A DNA stretch of 45,844 nucleotides from Candidatus Rokuibacteriota bacterium (GCA_003220265.1 QHRW01000089.1:1-45844), one strand, 5' to 3'; positions 32,783 through 43,387 are shown, numbered from the stretch's first letter. A program made the numbers and translations. Notes: generated by a model not told the origin, from the sequence alone.

Positions 32783-34124
32783 AGTTCCAGCCCATGATGA
32801 CCGGCGGATCGGGCGCCGGCGGCACTCCCACGCCCGGTCCCCAGCGCTCGTGGCGCGCGAGGAAGTCGCGCGTCTCCGGCAGCTCCTGCCCATAGCGCTT
32901 GAAGAACGCCAGCGCCGCGCTCGTCTCGCGCGCGTACTCCGCGTACTTGCCCTGCGCGTAGAGCACGCGCGCCAGCGCGAGGCGCCCGCCGGCATCGTCG
33001 CCGAACAGGCCGACGGCGGTCGTCAGCTCGGTCTCGGCGGCGGGAAAGCGCTCGAGCCGGCCCAGGAGGCGGCCGAGGTTGCGATGCGTCCGCCAGGATT
33101 CCGGGTCCACCTGGAGCGCGCGCTCCAGCCACGTCACGGCCCCCGCGTCGTCGCCGCCGTCCCAGGCGATCTGCGCACGGTAGTGATACGGACGCACGAA
33201 GCGCGGCGAGAGACGCATCGCCTCCTCGAACAGCCGCGTGGCGCCCTCCACGTCGCCGTCGCGCAGGTAGCGCTGCCGTGCGATGAGGAAGAGCTGCTCG
33301 GCGCGCTTGGACACCTCGCGATCGCCGCCGAGCCGCACGCGGAGATAGGCGGCGCCGGAGGCCTTGTTGCCGGCCGACGGCGTCACGCGCGTGCCCTCGG
33401 CCACCATCAGCCGCCCGAGCCGGACGAAGCCCTCGTCGGTGAGCCACTGGCCGTACCACCAGATGCAGTCCGCCGCGTCGGGCTGGGCCAGCGCGGCCAG
33501 GCGGAAGATGTGGAACGTCTCGTCACTCGAGACCTGCCCGGCCTTGCCACGGGCGTCGTTGCAGTAGTTGCGGTCGGGTTGCACGATGCCGTGGGCGAGG
33601 GCGAGCGTGCGCGCGCGGGCGAGGTCGCCCTTCTCCATGAGGATGTCGATCTGCGCCTGGACGATCTGCACGAGCAACGGATACTGCGTGACGAGCGCCG
33701 GCTGGATGCGGCTCGGGCCCCACGCGAAGAGCCAGCGGATCGGCCACGGATGCAGGCGCAGCAGGCGGTCGAGGTTGGCGAGCGCGCGATCGTAGGCGCC
33801 GACGCGCACGGCGAAGGACGCGTTGCGATAGATCACGTCGGGATCGTTGGGCGCCAGCGTCGTGGCCTTGCCGTAATATGTGGCCGCCTCGTCGAACTCC
33901 CCCATGAACTCCGCGATGCTGGCCCGCAGAAGGACGGCGGGCAGCGACGCGGGGGCGCTGTCGGCGGCGCGGCGCGCGGCGTCCAGCGCCTCGACGTGAC
34001 GGCCCGCCGCGAACGCCGCCTTGGCGCGCTCGAGCTCGGAGCCGACGGCCGGCCGATCGGCGGCAATCGCCGCCGCGGCGAGCAGCAGCAGTCCCGTGAC
34101 GAGCGTCGCGCCGGCGCGGATCAT
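32775..34124 (-). CDS. Secreted TPR protein, paralogue 2
   Basis: 449 aa. Signal peptide (VTGLLLLAAAAIA), TPR units at about 28-125 and 260-400, and a central segment QPDRNYCNDA to VSSDET to QPDAADC to GFVRLGRL (C188 and C220). The same central pattern is found in the neighbouring gene 34121-35458, so the two arose by duplication. The C-terminus PPVIMGWNYD is specific to this copy. Starts at an ATGA overlap. Probably exported and assembling with its neighbours; no enzymatic motif. Confidence 0.8.
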   Translation of the reverse strand: MIRAGATLVTGLLLLAAAAIAADRPAVGSELERAKAAFAAGRHVEALDAARRAADSAPASLPAVLLRASIAEFMGEFDEAATYYGKATTLAPNDPDVIYRNASFAVRVGAYDRALANLDRLLRLHPWPIRWLFAWGPSRIQPALVTQYPLLVQIVQAQIDILMEKGDLARARTLALAHGIVQPDRNYCNDARGKAGQVSSDETFHIFRLAALAQPDAADCIWWYGQWLTDEGFVRLGRLMVAEGTRVTPSAGNKASGAAYLRVRLGGDREVSKRAEQLFLIARQRYLRDGDVEGATRLFEEAMRLSPRFVRPYHYRAQIAWDGGDDAGAVTWLERALQVDPESWRTHRNLGRLLGRLERFPAAETELTTAVGLFGDDAGGRLALARVLYAQGKYAEYARETSAALAFFKRYGQELPETRDFLARHERWGPGVGVPPAPDPPVIMGWNYD

Positions 34125-35458
34125 CGCAGCCCGAACGGCGTGGCGGTCTGCCGCGCGTCGTAGCCGAACGTGCCGGCCAGGTAGCGGCGCTCGGCGTCGA
34201 GCGCCGGGTCCAGCTGGACGGCGGTCTGCAGCTCGCGGATCGCCTCGGTCCGTCGCCCCAGCTTGAGCAGCACCCAGCCCAGGTTGGCGTGGGTGTCGGC
34301 GTCGCCGGGATTCATGGCGGCCGCGCGCGTGTACGCCGCCAGCGCCTCGTCGTAGCGCTGCAGCCGATGCGTCGCGACGCCGAGGCTGAACTGGGCCCGC
34401 CAGTGGTTGGGATTCACCTCGACGGCCTTCAGCAGCCACTCGCGCGCTTGCGCGTGATCGTTCTGGTCCATGTAGACGCGGCCGATGTTGTGGTACGGCC
34501 ACGAGAAGGCCGGATCGCTGGCGATGGCCTTCTGGAAGACGGCGAGCGCCTCGGTCGGGTTCTTGAACCGGTGCTGCAGCCGCCAGCCGACGACGTTGAG
34601 CGACTCGGCGAGCTTGGCGGGATCCGTGGCCGGCAGCCGGTACTGCAAGTACCACGTGGCCTGCTCGCGTACCTCGGGCCGGCGCGAGCGCTCCAGACGG
34701 TCGCGCAGGATCAACCGTCCGAGGCGCACCAGGCCATCGTCGCCGACCGACCGGCCCACGGCGAGCAGGCAATCGGCGTGGTCCGGCTCGAGCAGCATCG
34801 CGAGCAGCGCGGCCGTCTCGTGCGAGACAGGCAGGTTGGGGGCTTCGCAGTAATCGAGGCCCGCGCGGACCCAGCCGCGGCTGCGCGCCAGCTCCACCGC
34901 CCGCTCGCGTTGGCCGCTCGCGACCAGGATCTGGAAGCGGTAGGCGGCCACCGCCTCACGCGAGGTCTCGAAGGTCAGGCGGCCCTGCGCCATCGAGATG
35001 GGAACGCAGCTCCAGAGCGCGCCGACCTGCGGCCACTGCTGCGCGGCACAGGCCGTCAACACGGCGGCGCCGCTCAGGCCGCCGAAGAACGCATGGCGGA
35101 GCCACGGGCCCTCGGCCGTCTCCAGCGTCTGCAGCGCGAGCGCGTCCTGTCCCATGCGCTCGGCGATGGTTGCGAGCGTGATGCGGTGGCCCGCCGAGAG
35201 GCCGGCCGCCGCGCGGTACGCCTCGAGCGCCTCGTCGAACTCGCCGAGCGTCTCCGCCGCGTGGCCGCGCGCGAATTGCGCGGGCGCGTAGTCCGGCGCG
35301 CCGGCGACGGCGGCGCGAAAGTGCGCCAGCGCCGGCCGGAACGCGCGCGCGGCCATCGCGCGTTGCCCCTCTTGCATCGAGGCCTTGACCGCACGGGATG
35401 GACCGCAGCCGGCGCAGAGCACGATGGCAGCGAGGGCCAGCGCGGCGCGCGGGGTCAT
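34121..35458 (-). CDS. TPR lipoprotein, paralogue 1
   Basis: 445 aa. Lipobox in VLCAGCGPSRA (Cys at about residue 18). N-terminal TPR pair (29-115), the central core LDYCEA to VSHET to EPDHADC to GLVRLGRL (C204 and C230), then C-terminal TPRs about 270-420 (HNIGRVYMDQNDHAQAREW, FSLGVATHRLQRYDEALAAY). Paired cysteines in an exported protein could form a disulfide. Coupled to the second paralogue by ATGA. The 128-bp gap upstream holds a GCGCCGCGGGCGGCGC hairpin and perhaps an internal promoter. Confidence 0.82.
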   Translation of the reverse strand: MTPRAALALAAIVLCAGCGPSRAVKASMQEGQRAMAARAFRPALAHFRAAVAGAPDYAPAQFARGHAAETLGEFDEALEAYRAAAGLSAGHRITLATIAERMGQDALALQTLETAEGPWLRHAFFGGLSGAAVLTACAAQQWPQVGALWSCVPISMAQGRLTFETSREAVAAYRFQILVASGQRERAVELARSRGWVRAGLDYCEAPNLPVSHETAALLAMLLEPDHADCLLAVGRSVGDDGLVRLGRLILRDRLERSRRPEVREQATWYLQYRLPATDPAKLAESLNVVGWRLQHRFKNPTEALAVFQKAIASDPAFSWPYHNIGRVYMDQNDHAQAREWLLKAVEVNPNHWRAQFSLGVATHRLQRYDEALAAYTRAAAMNPGDADTHANLGWVLLKLGRRTEAIRELQTAVQLDPALDAERRYLAGTFGYDARQTATPFGLR

Positions 35459-35586
35459 GGCGGGGTCGCTGGTGCAGGGAGCGCGCCACTCCCGGCAGGC
35501 GCGGGAAATTCAGTGGTTAGGACGTCCTGGCGCCGCCCGCGGCGCACATGGGCTCAGAACGCTGACGCGCGTGCGCCGAATTGTCC

Positions 35587-37317
35587 CTACCAGCGACGCT
35601 TGACGCGCTCGGCCAGCCGGGGCTCGAACCGCTCGAGCGCCACGATGTGCGGCCCGACTTCGCCGTCGCGGCCGAGCATCTGCAGCGAACGCGCGATGGC
35701 GAAGTGCGCCAGCGGCGCGGCCGGCGCGAGGAGGACCGCGCGCTGCAGGATGGGCACGGCCTCGGCAGGCCGCTCGCTCTCGAAGAGCGCCACGCCCAGG
35801 AACGCCAGCGCGTCGGGTGTGTCGGGCGCCTCGCGCAGCACCGTGCGCAGCTCGCGCTCCGCCTCGGCATACCGGCGCTGCTGCACCAGCACGGCGCCCA
35901 GGCGCATGCGCGCGTCGATGTCGTGGGCGTTGGCGTCGAGCATCCGGCGGAAGCGCTTCTCCGCCTCGCCGCTGGTAGCCTGATAGCGCGCGAATGCCTT
36001 GTGGCAGTGGCCGCAGTCGGGATCGATGGCGAGCGCGTGCTCCCACAGGGTCCGGTCGTCGTGCCAGACGCCGACCTGCACGATCGTGAGCGCGGCCAGC
36101 ACGAGCATCCACACGCCGACGGCGCCGATGACGAGCCGGTCCAGCCCCGGCCGCAGCTCGCCGGCCGCGCTCCGCGTCACTACCGCCATGAGGGCGCCGC
36201 CGAGCAGCAGGGCGAGGCCGAGCGTCGCCAGATAGCTGTAGCGATCGGCCACGAGCTGCGGGCCCGCATGTACGACGCCGCTCACCGGCGACAGCGCCAG
36301 CCCGTAGACCACGGCGACCGCGAGGCCGGCCGGCCACCAGCGCCGTGCAACGACGAGCGCCACGGCGGCGACGACGGCCACGAGCGTGCTGACGAGGAAG
36401 GCGGCGTCGAGCAGGCTCACGCGCCAGGGCAGCTCGTAGATCGGCGACAGGTCGGCGGGCACGAGCGTCTTCCACACGTAGAAGACGAGGCTGTAGGCCA
36501 CCATGCCGATGCGCGCCGTCAGCGGGTAATCGTCGAACGTCGACACGCGCGAGCGGAAGCTGACGACGGACAGCACCGTCACGATCAGCGCCATCACGAG
36601 ATACGGCACCTTCTCCAGCAGGACGCGCCGGCCGTCGGGCGTCCGCCAGTTGCCGGCCGTCAGCCGGCGCAGCGGATAGACGTCGAGCACGAGCAGGACG
36701 AGCGGCAGCGAGATCACGATCGACTTCGAGAGCAGCGCCAGCGCGTAGGCGCCCAGCGCCGCCCATTGCCGGCGTCGGCGCGCGTCGCCCACGCGCTCGA
36801 GCGCGGCGAGCCAGCCCAGCACCGTGAGGAGGTAGAAGAAGCCGGAGACGAGATCGCGCCGCTCGGTGATCCAGGCCACCGACTCCACGCGGAGCGGATG
36901 GAGCGCGAAGAAGAGCGCGGCGGTGGCGGCGCCCAGGCGCAGCGTCCCGGCGCCGGCCTCGGGCCACGCACGGCGGAGCAGGCGGGTCGCCACCACGAGG
37001 ACGAGCGCGGCGTTGGCCGCGTGCCAGAGCAGGCTCGTGAGGTGATAGCCGACGGGGTTCATGCCCCACAGCACGTAGTCGAGGCTTAGCGTGAGCCAGC
37101 TGATCGGCGTCCAGTGGCCCCCCCACGCGACGGTGAACATCCAGACGAGCTGGGGCCAGCCGAGGCCGCGATAGTGCGGGTTCTCGCCGAAGTTGAGCAG
37201 ATCGTCCCACTCGACCCAATCGTTTCCGAGCGTCGGCGAGAAGACGGCCAGCGTGAGAAGACCCACCAGCGCTGCGTCTCGGCGGAGGGACGTGGCGGGC
37301 GCACGCATGGCTGTCAT
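35587..37317 (-). CDS. TMTC-like GT-C glycosyltransferase with C-terminal TPR repeats
   Basis: 576 aa, about ten transmembrane helices. The first extracytoplasmic loop has the acidic motif DWVEWDDLLNFGENPHYRG and HWTPISWLTLSLDYVLWG, followed by HPLRVESVAWITERRD, all typical of the PMT/TMTC (DUF1736) family that mannosylates exported proteins in eukaryotes. TPRs occupy about 435-560. In bacteria the donor and acceptor are unproven. ATG at 37317 and at 37308 are both possible; TATCCT lies 11 nt before the latter. Heads the leftward operon with the two TPR paralogues. Confidence 0.87.
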   Translation of the reverse strand: MTAMRAPATSLRRDAALVGLLTLAVFSPTLGNDWVEWDDLLNFGENPHYRGLGWPQLVWMFTVAWGGHWTPISWLTLSLDYVLWGMNPVGYHLTSLLWHAANAALVLVVATRLLRRAWPEAGAGTLRLGAATAALFFALHPLRVESVAWITERRDLVSGFFYLLTVLGWLAALERVGDARRRRQWAALGAYALALLSKSIVISLPLVLLVLDVYPLRRLTAGNWRTPDGRRVLLEKVPYLVMALIVTVLSVVSFRSRVSTFDDYPLTARIGMVAYSLVFYVWKTLVPADLSPIYELPWRVSLLDAAFLVSTLVAVVAAVALVVARRWWPAGLAVAVVYGLALSPVSGVVHAGPQLVADRYSYLATLGLALLLGGALMAVVTRSAAGELRPGLDRLVIGAVGVWMLVLAALTIVQVGVWHDDRTLWEHALAIDPDCGHCHKAFARYQATSGEAEKRFRRMLDANAHDIDARMRLGAVLVQQRRYAEAERELRTVLREAPDTPDALAFLGVALFESERPAEAVPILQRAVLLAPAAPLAHFAIARSLQMLGRDGEVGPHIVALERFEPRLAERVKRRW

Positions 37318-37353
37318 TCAGGATAGATGCGCCGCCGGGCACTGCGGAAAGGT

Positions 37354-37359
37354 TAAAAT
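37354..37359 (+). promoter_or_regulatory. Candidate -10 element (TAAAAT) for the cyclic-nucleotide-binding gene
   Basis: TAAAAT, six bases (CGCCGG), then GTG at 37366, with no ribosome-binding site. One of the clearest leaderless arrangements in the window. Confidence 0.5.
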
Positions 37360-37365
37360 CGCCGG

Positions 37366-37893
37366 GTGACCAACTCCGAGGCGGCCAAGATCGTCCGGAC
37401 CGTCCTGTGTCGCGGCCTCACGTTCGAGCAGACCGAGCAGATCGTCAAGGCCATGGTCGCCGTCAACGTCGAATCCGGCGCCGTCCTCTATCACGAGCAC
37501 GAAAAGTCGAAGGGCCTGTTCGTGCTGCTCGAGGGCGCGGTGGAAATCCTCAAGCGCGGGCCGGACGGCGGCGATCGCCGCATCGCCACCGTGGAAGCGC
37601 CGACCGTGGTGGGGGAGATGAGCCTGATCACCGATCGCCCCCACTCGGCCACCGTGCGCGCGCTGAACGGCTGCGAGGGGCGCCTGCTCACTCGCGCGCA
37701 GTTCGAGCGGCTGCTGCAGAGCGAGAGCCTGGCCGCCTACAAGATCGTGCTCACGCTGGCCGACGTCATCGCGCGGCGGCTCAACATGATGGACGAGAAA
37801 GTGCTGGAGCTGACGCGCCGTGCCGGCCCCGCCCAGGAGCCCGTCGAAGAGCTTGCCCGCTACAAGCAGAAGCTGTTCAACGAGTGGCTATGA
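37366..37893 (+). CDS. Cyclic-nucleotide-binding domain protein
   Basis: 175 aa. One CNB beta-barrel: VLYHEHEKSKGLFVLLEGAV, VGEMSLITDRPHSATVRA (phosphate-binding cassette with G-E and the Arg-equivalent region), and LLTRAQFERLL. The C-terminal helix (AAYKIVLTLADVIARRLNMM) resembles the CRP dimer helix, but there is no winged-helix DNA-binding domain, only a tail ARYKQKLFNEWL. It may be a regulatory subunit or adaptor responding to the cyclase product (8547-10103), an inference only. Confidence 0.88.
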   Translation: MTNSEAAKIVRTVLCRGLTFEQTEQIVKAMVAVNVESGAVLYHEHEKSKGLFVLLEGAVEILKRGPDGGDRRIATVEAPTVVGEMSLITDRPHSATVRALNGCEGRLLTRAQFERLLQSESLAAYKIVLTLADVIARRLNMMDEKVLELTRRAGPAQEPVEELARYKQKLFNEWL

Positions 37894-37897
37894 CGCT

Positions 37898-37924
37898 CGG
37901 AGGGGGCCTCGGCGGCCCCCTCCG
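37898..37924. terminator. GC-rich hairpin directly after the CNB gene
   Basis: CGGAGGGGGCC and GGCCCCCTCCG form a perfect 11-bp stem around a TCGGC loop, beginning 5 nt after the stop. There is no T-tract, so a Rho-independent terminator is not certain. The core resembles the dispersed palindromic elements. Confidence 0.45.
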
Positions 37925-38013
37925 ACGGTCGTCGCGCGCCTGGCGGCGCGCTCCTTCCTGCCTCCCCCAGAGCTAGGATTGCGCCGGCGAAGCCGGCGCT
38001 CGAAAGCGGACGA

Positions 38014-39432
38014 TCAGCGCGCGGCGCCGCCGATTGGAGGAAGCGGGGCGGTGCGCGCGAGGAACTGGCCGAAGCCGGGGGATTGTTGCAGGCGGCCGTT
38101 CTCGAACACGACGTGGCCGCGCAGTAGCGTCATCCAGGGGCGGCCGCTCGTCTTCCAGCCTTCGTAGAGCGTCCAGCCGGCCATGCCGCGGTGGTCGGTC
38201 ACGTGGATCTCGCCGTGCGCTGATGGATCCCAGATGAGGAAGTCGGCGTCGGCGCCGACGCGGATGGCGCCCTTGCGCGGGTAGAGACCGAACATGCGCG
38301 CGGGATTTTCGCCGAGCACGCGCGCCATCCACGTGAGCGGCAGGCCGCGCTTCACGACGCCTTCCGCGTACACCAGCGGCACCAGCGTCTCCAGGCCCGG
38401 ACTGCCGAAGGGAATCACGTTGCCGGCCTCGTCGTGGAAGATGTTCTTCCAGCCGGGCTCCTTCAGCGCCTTGGCGCGTGGTGAGTGGTCGCTGGCAACG
38501 GCGCCGATGTGACCCTGCGCGAGGCCGCCCCACAGCGCGTCGCGGTCGGGACCGTCCGCGGGCCGCAGCGGCGGGCCGATCTTGGCCAGCGGCCCCCACT
38601 TCTCCATCTCCGCCTCGCTCAGCAGCAGGTATTGCGGGCACGTCTCCGTCCACACGCGCTGGCCGCTCGCCTGTGCCTGCTTGATGCGCTCGAGGCCCAC
38701 GCGCGTGGAGAGGTGCACGACGTAGACGGGGCAGCCGGTCATCCGCCCGATGAGGATCGCGCGGTTGATCGCCTCCTCTTCCGTCCAGTCGGGGCACGTC
38801 GCCGGGAAGTCGCGGGGGTGCACGCGGCCGGCCTTGAGCGCCTTGTCCTCGAGCCACGAGATGATCTCGCCGCTCTCGCAGTGGAGCTGGCAGAGGCCGC
38901 CGTGGGCGGCGATCAGCTCCATGGCAGCGGCGATCATCTCGTCGGACACCATGCGGTTCTTCCGCTTCTTGTACGTCATGAACATCTTGAACGACGTCAC
39001 GCCGAGGCCGATGGCCTCCGGGATGCCTTCCAGGATCCACGGCTGGTTGCCGAGGATGAAGTGGAAGCCGAAGTCGAGCACGGAGGCGGCCGAGGCCTCC
39101 TCGCGGAGGCGATGCACGGCCTTGGGCAGCGATTCGCGCGCGTTCTCGTCGGCGACGACGAACGACAGCAGCGTGGTGAGGCCGAAGTGGGCCGCGGCAT
39201 GCGGACCGCTGCGCCAGTCATCGTACTCGGCGCCGAGGTGCACGTGGCAGTCGATGGCGCCGGGGAACACGATCTTGCCGGTCGCGTCGATGGTGCGCGC
39301 GGCCGGCGGCAGCAGCTCGACGGGCGCGATGGCCACGATGCGGCCGTCGCTGACGCCGACCGCGGTGTCCACCACCTCGGTCGAGGTGACGACGCGCCCG
39401 CCGGCGATGACGAGGTCGAGATTCTTGGTCAT
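38014..39432 (-). CDS. Dihydropyrimidinase / D-hydantoinase family amidohydrolase
   Basis: 472 aa cyclic amidohydrolase. Metal His motif GAIDCHVHLGAEY, carbamylated Lys in TSFKMFMTYKK, further metal His in QLHCESGE and VHLSTRVG, and catalytic Asp in AVASDHSPR. Opens hydantoin or dihydropyrimidine rings. Family length and order are complete. The ATG overlaps the stop of a 44-aa gene as ATGA; GAAGATC-type spacing upstream is poor, so translation probably depends on that coupling. No carbamoylase gene is visible nearby. Confidence 0.92.
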   Translation of the reverse strand: MTKNLDLVIAGGRVVTSTEVVDTAVGVSDGRIVAIAPVELLPPAARTIDATGKIVFPGAIDCHVHLGAEYDDWRSGPHAAAHFGLTTLLSFVVADENARESLPKAVHRLREEASAASVLDFGFHFILGNQPWILEGIPEAIGLGVTSFKMFMTYKKRKNRMVSDEMIAAAMELIAAHGGLCQLHCESGEIISWLEDKALKAGRVHPRDFPATCPDWTEEEAINRAILIGRMTGCPVYVVHLSTRVGLERIKQAQASGQRVWTETCPQYLLLSEAEMEKWGPLAKIGPPLRPADGPDRDALWGGLAQGHIGAVASDHSPRAKALKEPGWKNIFHDEAGNVIPFGSPGLETLVPLVYAEGVVKRGLPLTWMARVLGENPARMFGLYPRKGAIRVGADADFLIWDPSAHGEIHVTDHRGMAGWTLYEGWKTSGRPWMTLLRGHVVFENGRLQQSPGFGQFLARTAPLPPIGGAAR

Positions 39433-39563
39433 GACTTTTTAGGCTCCGTGATGGCGCCGTAGAACTTCGGGTGGCGGCGGCTGAAGAAGTCCCAACGCTT
39501 GCGGGCGGGTGTCATCCAGTCGAGGTCGATGCGAGCGGCCGCGACCTTCACCGAGCGCGCCAT
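39429..39563 (-). CDS. 44-aa protein coupled to the hydantoinase
   Basis: Short frame with a good GGGAGGA ribosome site: begins MARSVKVAAARIDLDWM, continues with RRHPKFYGAITE and ends KKS. Basic and soluble, with G/C at most third positions. The stop overlaps the hydantoinase ATG (ATGA). The SVKVAAARI opening faintly recalls nitrilase-family N-termini, so it could be a relic, but the intact frame, start signal and coupling favour a real small protein. Function unknown. TATCGT about 28 nt upstream could be the -10 box. Confidence 0.6.
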   Translation of the reverse strand: MARSVKVAAARIDLDWMTPARKRWDFFSRRHPKFYGAITEPKKS

Positions 39564-39619
39564 GGCGTCCTCCCTGATCGGGGGCCTACGATACCACCAC
39601 CGGCGCGAGTCGCCACGCG

Positions 39620-39665
39620 TGCCTGCCGGATGAGCAATCGTCGTCGACTGCCTGCGGCGTTGGCA
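39620..39665 (+). promoter_or_regulatory. Two tandem NtrC-like sites upstream of amt
   Basis: Two 17-bp TGC-N11-GCA sequences, 39620-39636 and 39649-39665, both begin TGCCTGC and are centred 29 bp apart. That is near the spacing of the paired NtrC enhancer sites of enteric glnA. Their centres lie about 127 and 98 bp before the predicted start site. Confidence 0.45.
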
Positions 39666-39728
39666 GCCATGAGGATGTGCCGTCCCAGTAAACGCGCGTC
39701 ATGATTGAGGACCGCGGTCGCGCTGGTG

Positions 39729-39744
39729 CGGCATACGCCTTGCT
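39729..39744 (+). promoter_or_regulatory. Sigma-54 (-24/-12) promoter for amt-glnK
   Basis: CGGCAT-ACGCC-TTGCT matches the consensus TGGCAC-N5-TTGCW, with GG and GC exactly 10 nt apart. Predicted transcription start is near 39755, giving a leader of about 70 nt to the ATG at 39824. Sigma-54/NtrC control is the usual mode for ammonium transporter operons. Confidence 0.6.
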
Positions 39745-39823
39745 CTCTGGTCCGATGCCCGACGATGGCGTCGCGCGACGGCCAATGATGCCCGTGAGCC
39801 AAAAACTCAACGAGGGGGGCATC

Positions 39824-41828
<2,005 letters not shown>

Positions 41829-41844
41829 CGACAGGAGAGCTTCG

Positions 41845-43077
41845 ATGAGACAACCGTGGCCGTTGCTGCTCGGGTGCGCGCTGTCGCTTGCTGTGGCGAG
41901 CAGCGCGTTCGGACAGACCACTCCGCCGGCGCCGGACAAGACGACGGAGGAGAAGAAAGAGGTCGCGAAGAAAGAGGAGGAGAAGCCCAAGACGCTCTGG
42001 GAAGAGCACACGCTGTTCGCGTACGTCGAGAACAGCTACACCAAGAACCTGGGCAAGACCAGCAAGGGGCGCGTCAACGACTTCCGACTCTATGACTTCG
42101 ACGACGGCTACACGTTCAACGTCGCCGAGTTCAGCATCAAGAAGGACCCGTCCGAGCGCTACCCGTTCGGCTACGGCCTCGTGCTCACCGCCGGCATGGA
42201 CTCTCAGAAGAACCACGCGCTCGGCATCTTCCGCGACGACGACGACCAGTTCGCGTTCCGCAACACGCCGCGGTTCGACTTGCAGGAGGCGTACATCTCG
42301 GGGCGTATCCCCATCGGCAACGGGCTCATCCTCAAGGGCGGCAAGTTCGTCACCCTGCTCGGGTACGAGGTCATCGAAGCCCCCAACAACCTGAACTTCT
42401 CGCGCGGCTACCTCTTCACGCTGTCGATCCCGCTGACCCACGTGGGCGGTCTCGCCCAGTACCAGTTCACGGACTGGTTCACGATGACGGTCGGCGGCGT
42501 CGTCGGCTGGGACGTGGCCAAGGACAACAACGGCGCGCCGTCGTGGACGGGCCAGTTCGCCTTCATCCCGTTCAAGGACTTCGCGGCCACGCTGAACTGG
42601 ATCGCCGGCCCCGAGCAGGTGGACGAGGACGGCAACCCGCGCACGGTGCTGGACTTCGTAGTCACCTACACGGGCTTCAAGGGCCTCACGCTGGCCGCCA
42701 ACGTCGACTACGGCTGGGAGTACAACGAGCCCTCGGTGCGGGCCACGCGCGGCGGCAGCGCGACCGCCCACTGGCAGGCCTACGCCGGCTACGTCGCCTA
42801 CAACTGGACGGAGAAGCTGCGGACCGCCCTGCGCGGGGAGATCTTCCTCGACGAGGACGGCGCGCGCACGCTGGGCGCCGGCAACGGCGCCCGGGTCAAC
42901 CTCTACGAGGTGACCGCGACGGTGCAGTACAAGATCTGGAAGGGCCTGATGGGCCGGCTCGAGTACCGTCACGACGAGGCCAACCGCAAGGTCTTCGCGG
43001 CGACCGGCGACGGGACGGTGCCGACCAAGCGCCACCAGGACACGATCTCGATCTCGCTCGACTACCTCTTTTTTTGA
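41845..43077 (+). CDS. Outer-membrane beta-barrel porin (BBP2-like)
   Basis: 410 aa. Signal peptide (LLLGCALSLAVASSAFG), a charged Lys/Glu segment (about 32-50), then alternating amphipathic strands with aromatic girdles to a terminal Phe (SLDYLFF), the Omp assembly signal. QEAYISGRIPIGNGLILKGG, GYEVIEAPNNLNFSRGY and LEYRHDEANRKVF are typical of the outer membrane beta-barrel family PF07642. Behind amt and glnK (16-nt gap), it probably admits nitrogen compounds across the outer membrane (inference). Confidence 0.9.
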   Translation: MRQPWPLLLGCALSLAVASSAFGQTTPPAPDKTTEEKKEVAKKEEEKPKTLWEEHTLFAYVENSYTKNLGKTSKGRVNDFRLYDFDDGYTFNVAEFSIKKDPSERYPFGYGLVLTAGMDSQKNHALGIFRDDDDQFAFRNTPRFDLQEAYISGRIPIGNGLILKGGKFVTLLGYEVIEAPNNLNFSRGYLFTLSIPLTHVGGLAQYQFTDWFTMTVGGVVGWDVAKDNNGAPSWTGQFAFIPFKDFAATLNWIAGPEQVDEDGNPRTVLDFVVTYTGFKGLTLAANVDYGWEYNEPSVRATRGGSATAHWQAYAGYVAYNWTEKLRTALRGEIFLDEDGARTLGAGNGARVNLYEVTATVQYKIWKGLMGRLEYRHDEANRKVFAATGDGTVPTKRHQDTISISLDYLFF

Positions 43078-43084
43078 GGCGCGT

Positions 43085-43387
43085 GTGACCCAGATGAGCC
43101 AGACCGCCGCCGTCGTGCAGAGCCCGCTGACCGGAGTGACGGACGTCGTCGGCGGTCTCGTTCCGTCGCTGGTCGAGCAGCTTCTTGCCGCCCACCCGGA
43201 CCGCGTCTACCGCGAGGCGCTCGCCGTGCTGGAAAAGCCGCTGCTCCTGCACGCGCTGCGGCTCACCGGCGGCAGTCAGCTTCGCGCCGCGCGCCTGCTG
43301 GGCATCAACCGCAACACCCTGCGCAAGCGGTGTCGCGAGCTGGGCCTGGCCCCGACGTCGCGCAGCACCCCGCGCGTCGGACGGTAG
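43085..43387 (+). CDS. Fis-type helix-turn-helix regulator
   Basis: 100 aa. The C-terminal half VLEKPLLLHALRLTGGSQLR, AARLLGINRNTLRKRCREL is the Fis HTH as in the last domain of NtrC-type activators, without any AAA+ or receiver domain. The N-terminal 45 residues are variable. GTG at 43085 or ATG at 43094. Last gene of the nitrogen operon, 7 nt after the porin stop; it could compete for or modulate NtrC-like sites upstream of amt (inference). Confidence 0.88.
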   Translation: MTQMSQTAAVVQSPLTGVTDVVGGLVPSLVEQLLAAHPDRVYREALAVLEKPLLLHALRLTGGSQLRAARLLGINRNTLRKRCRELGLAPTSRSTPRVGR

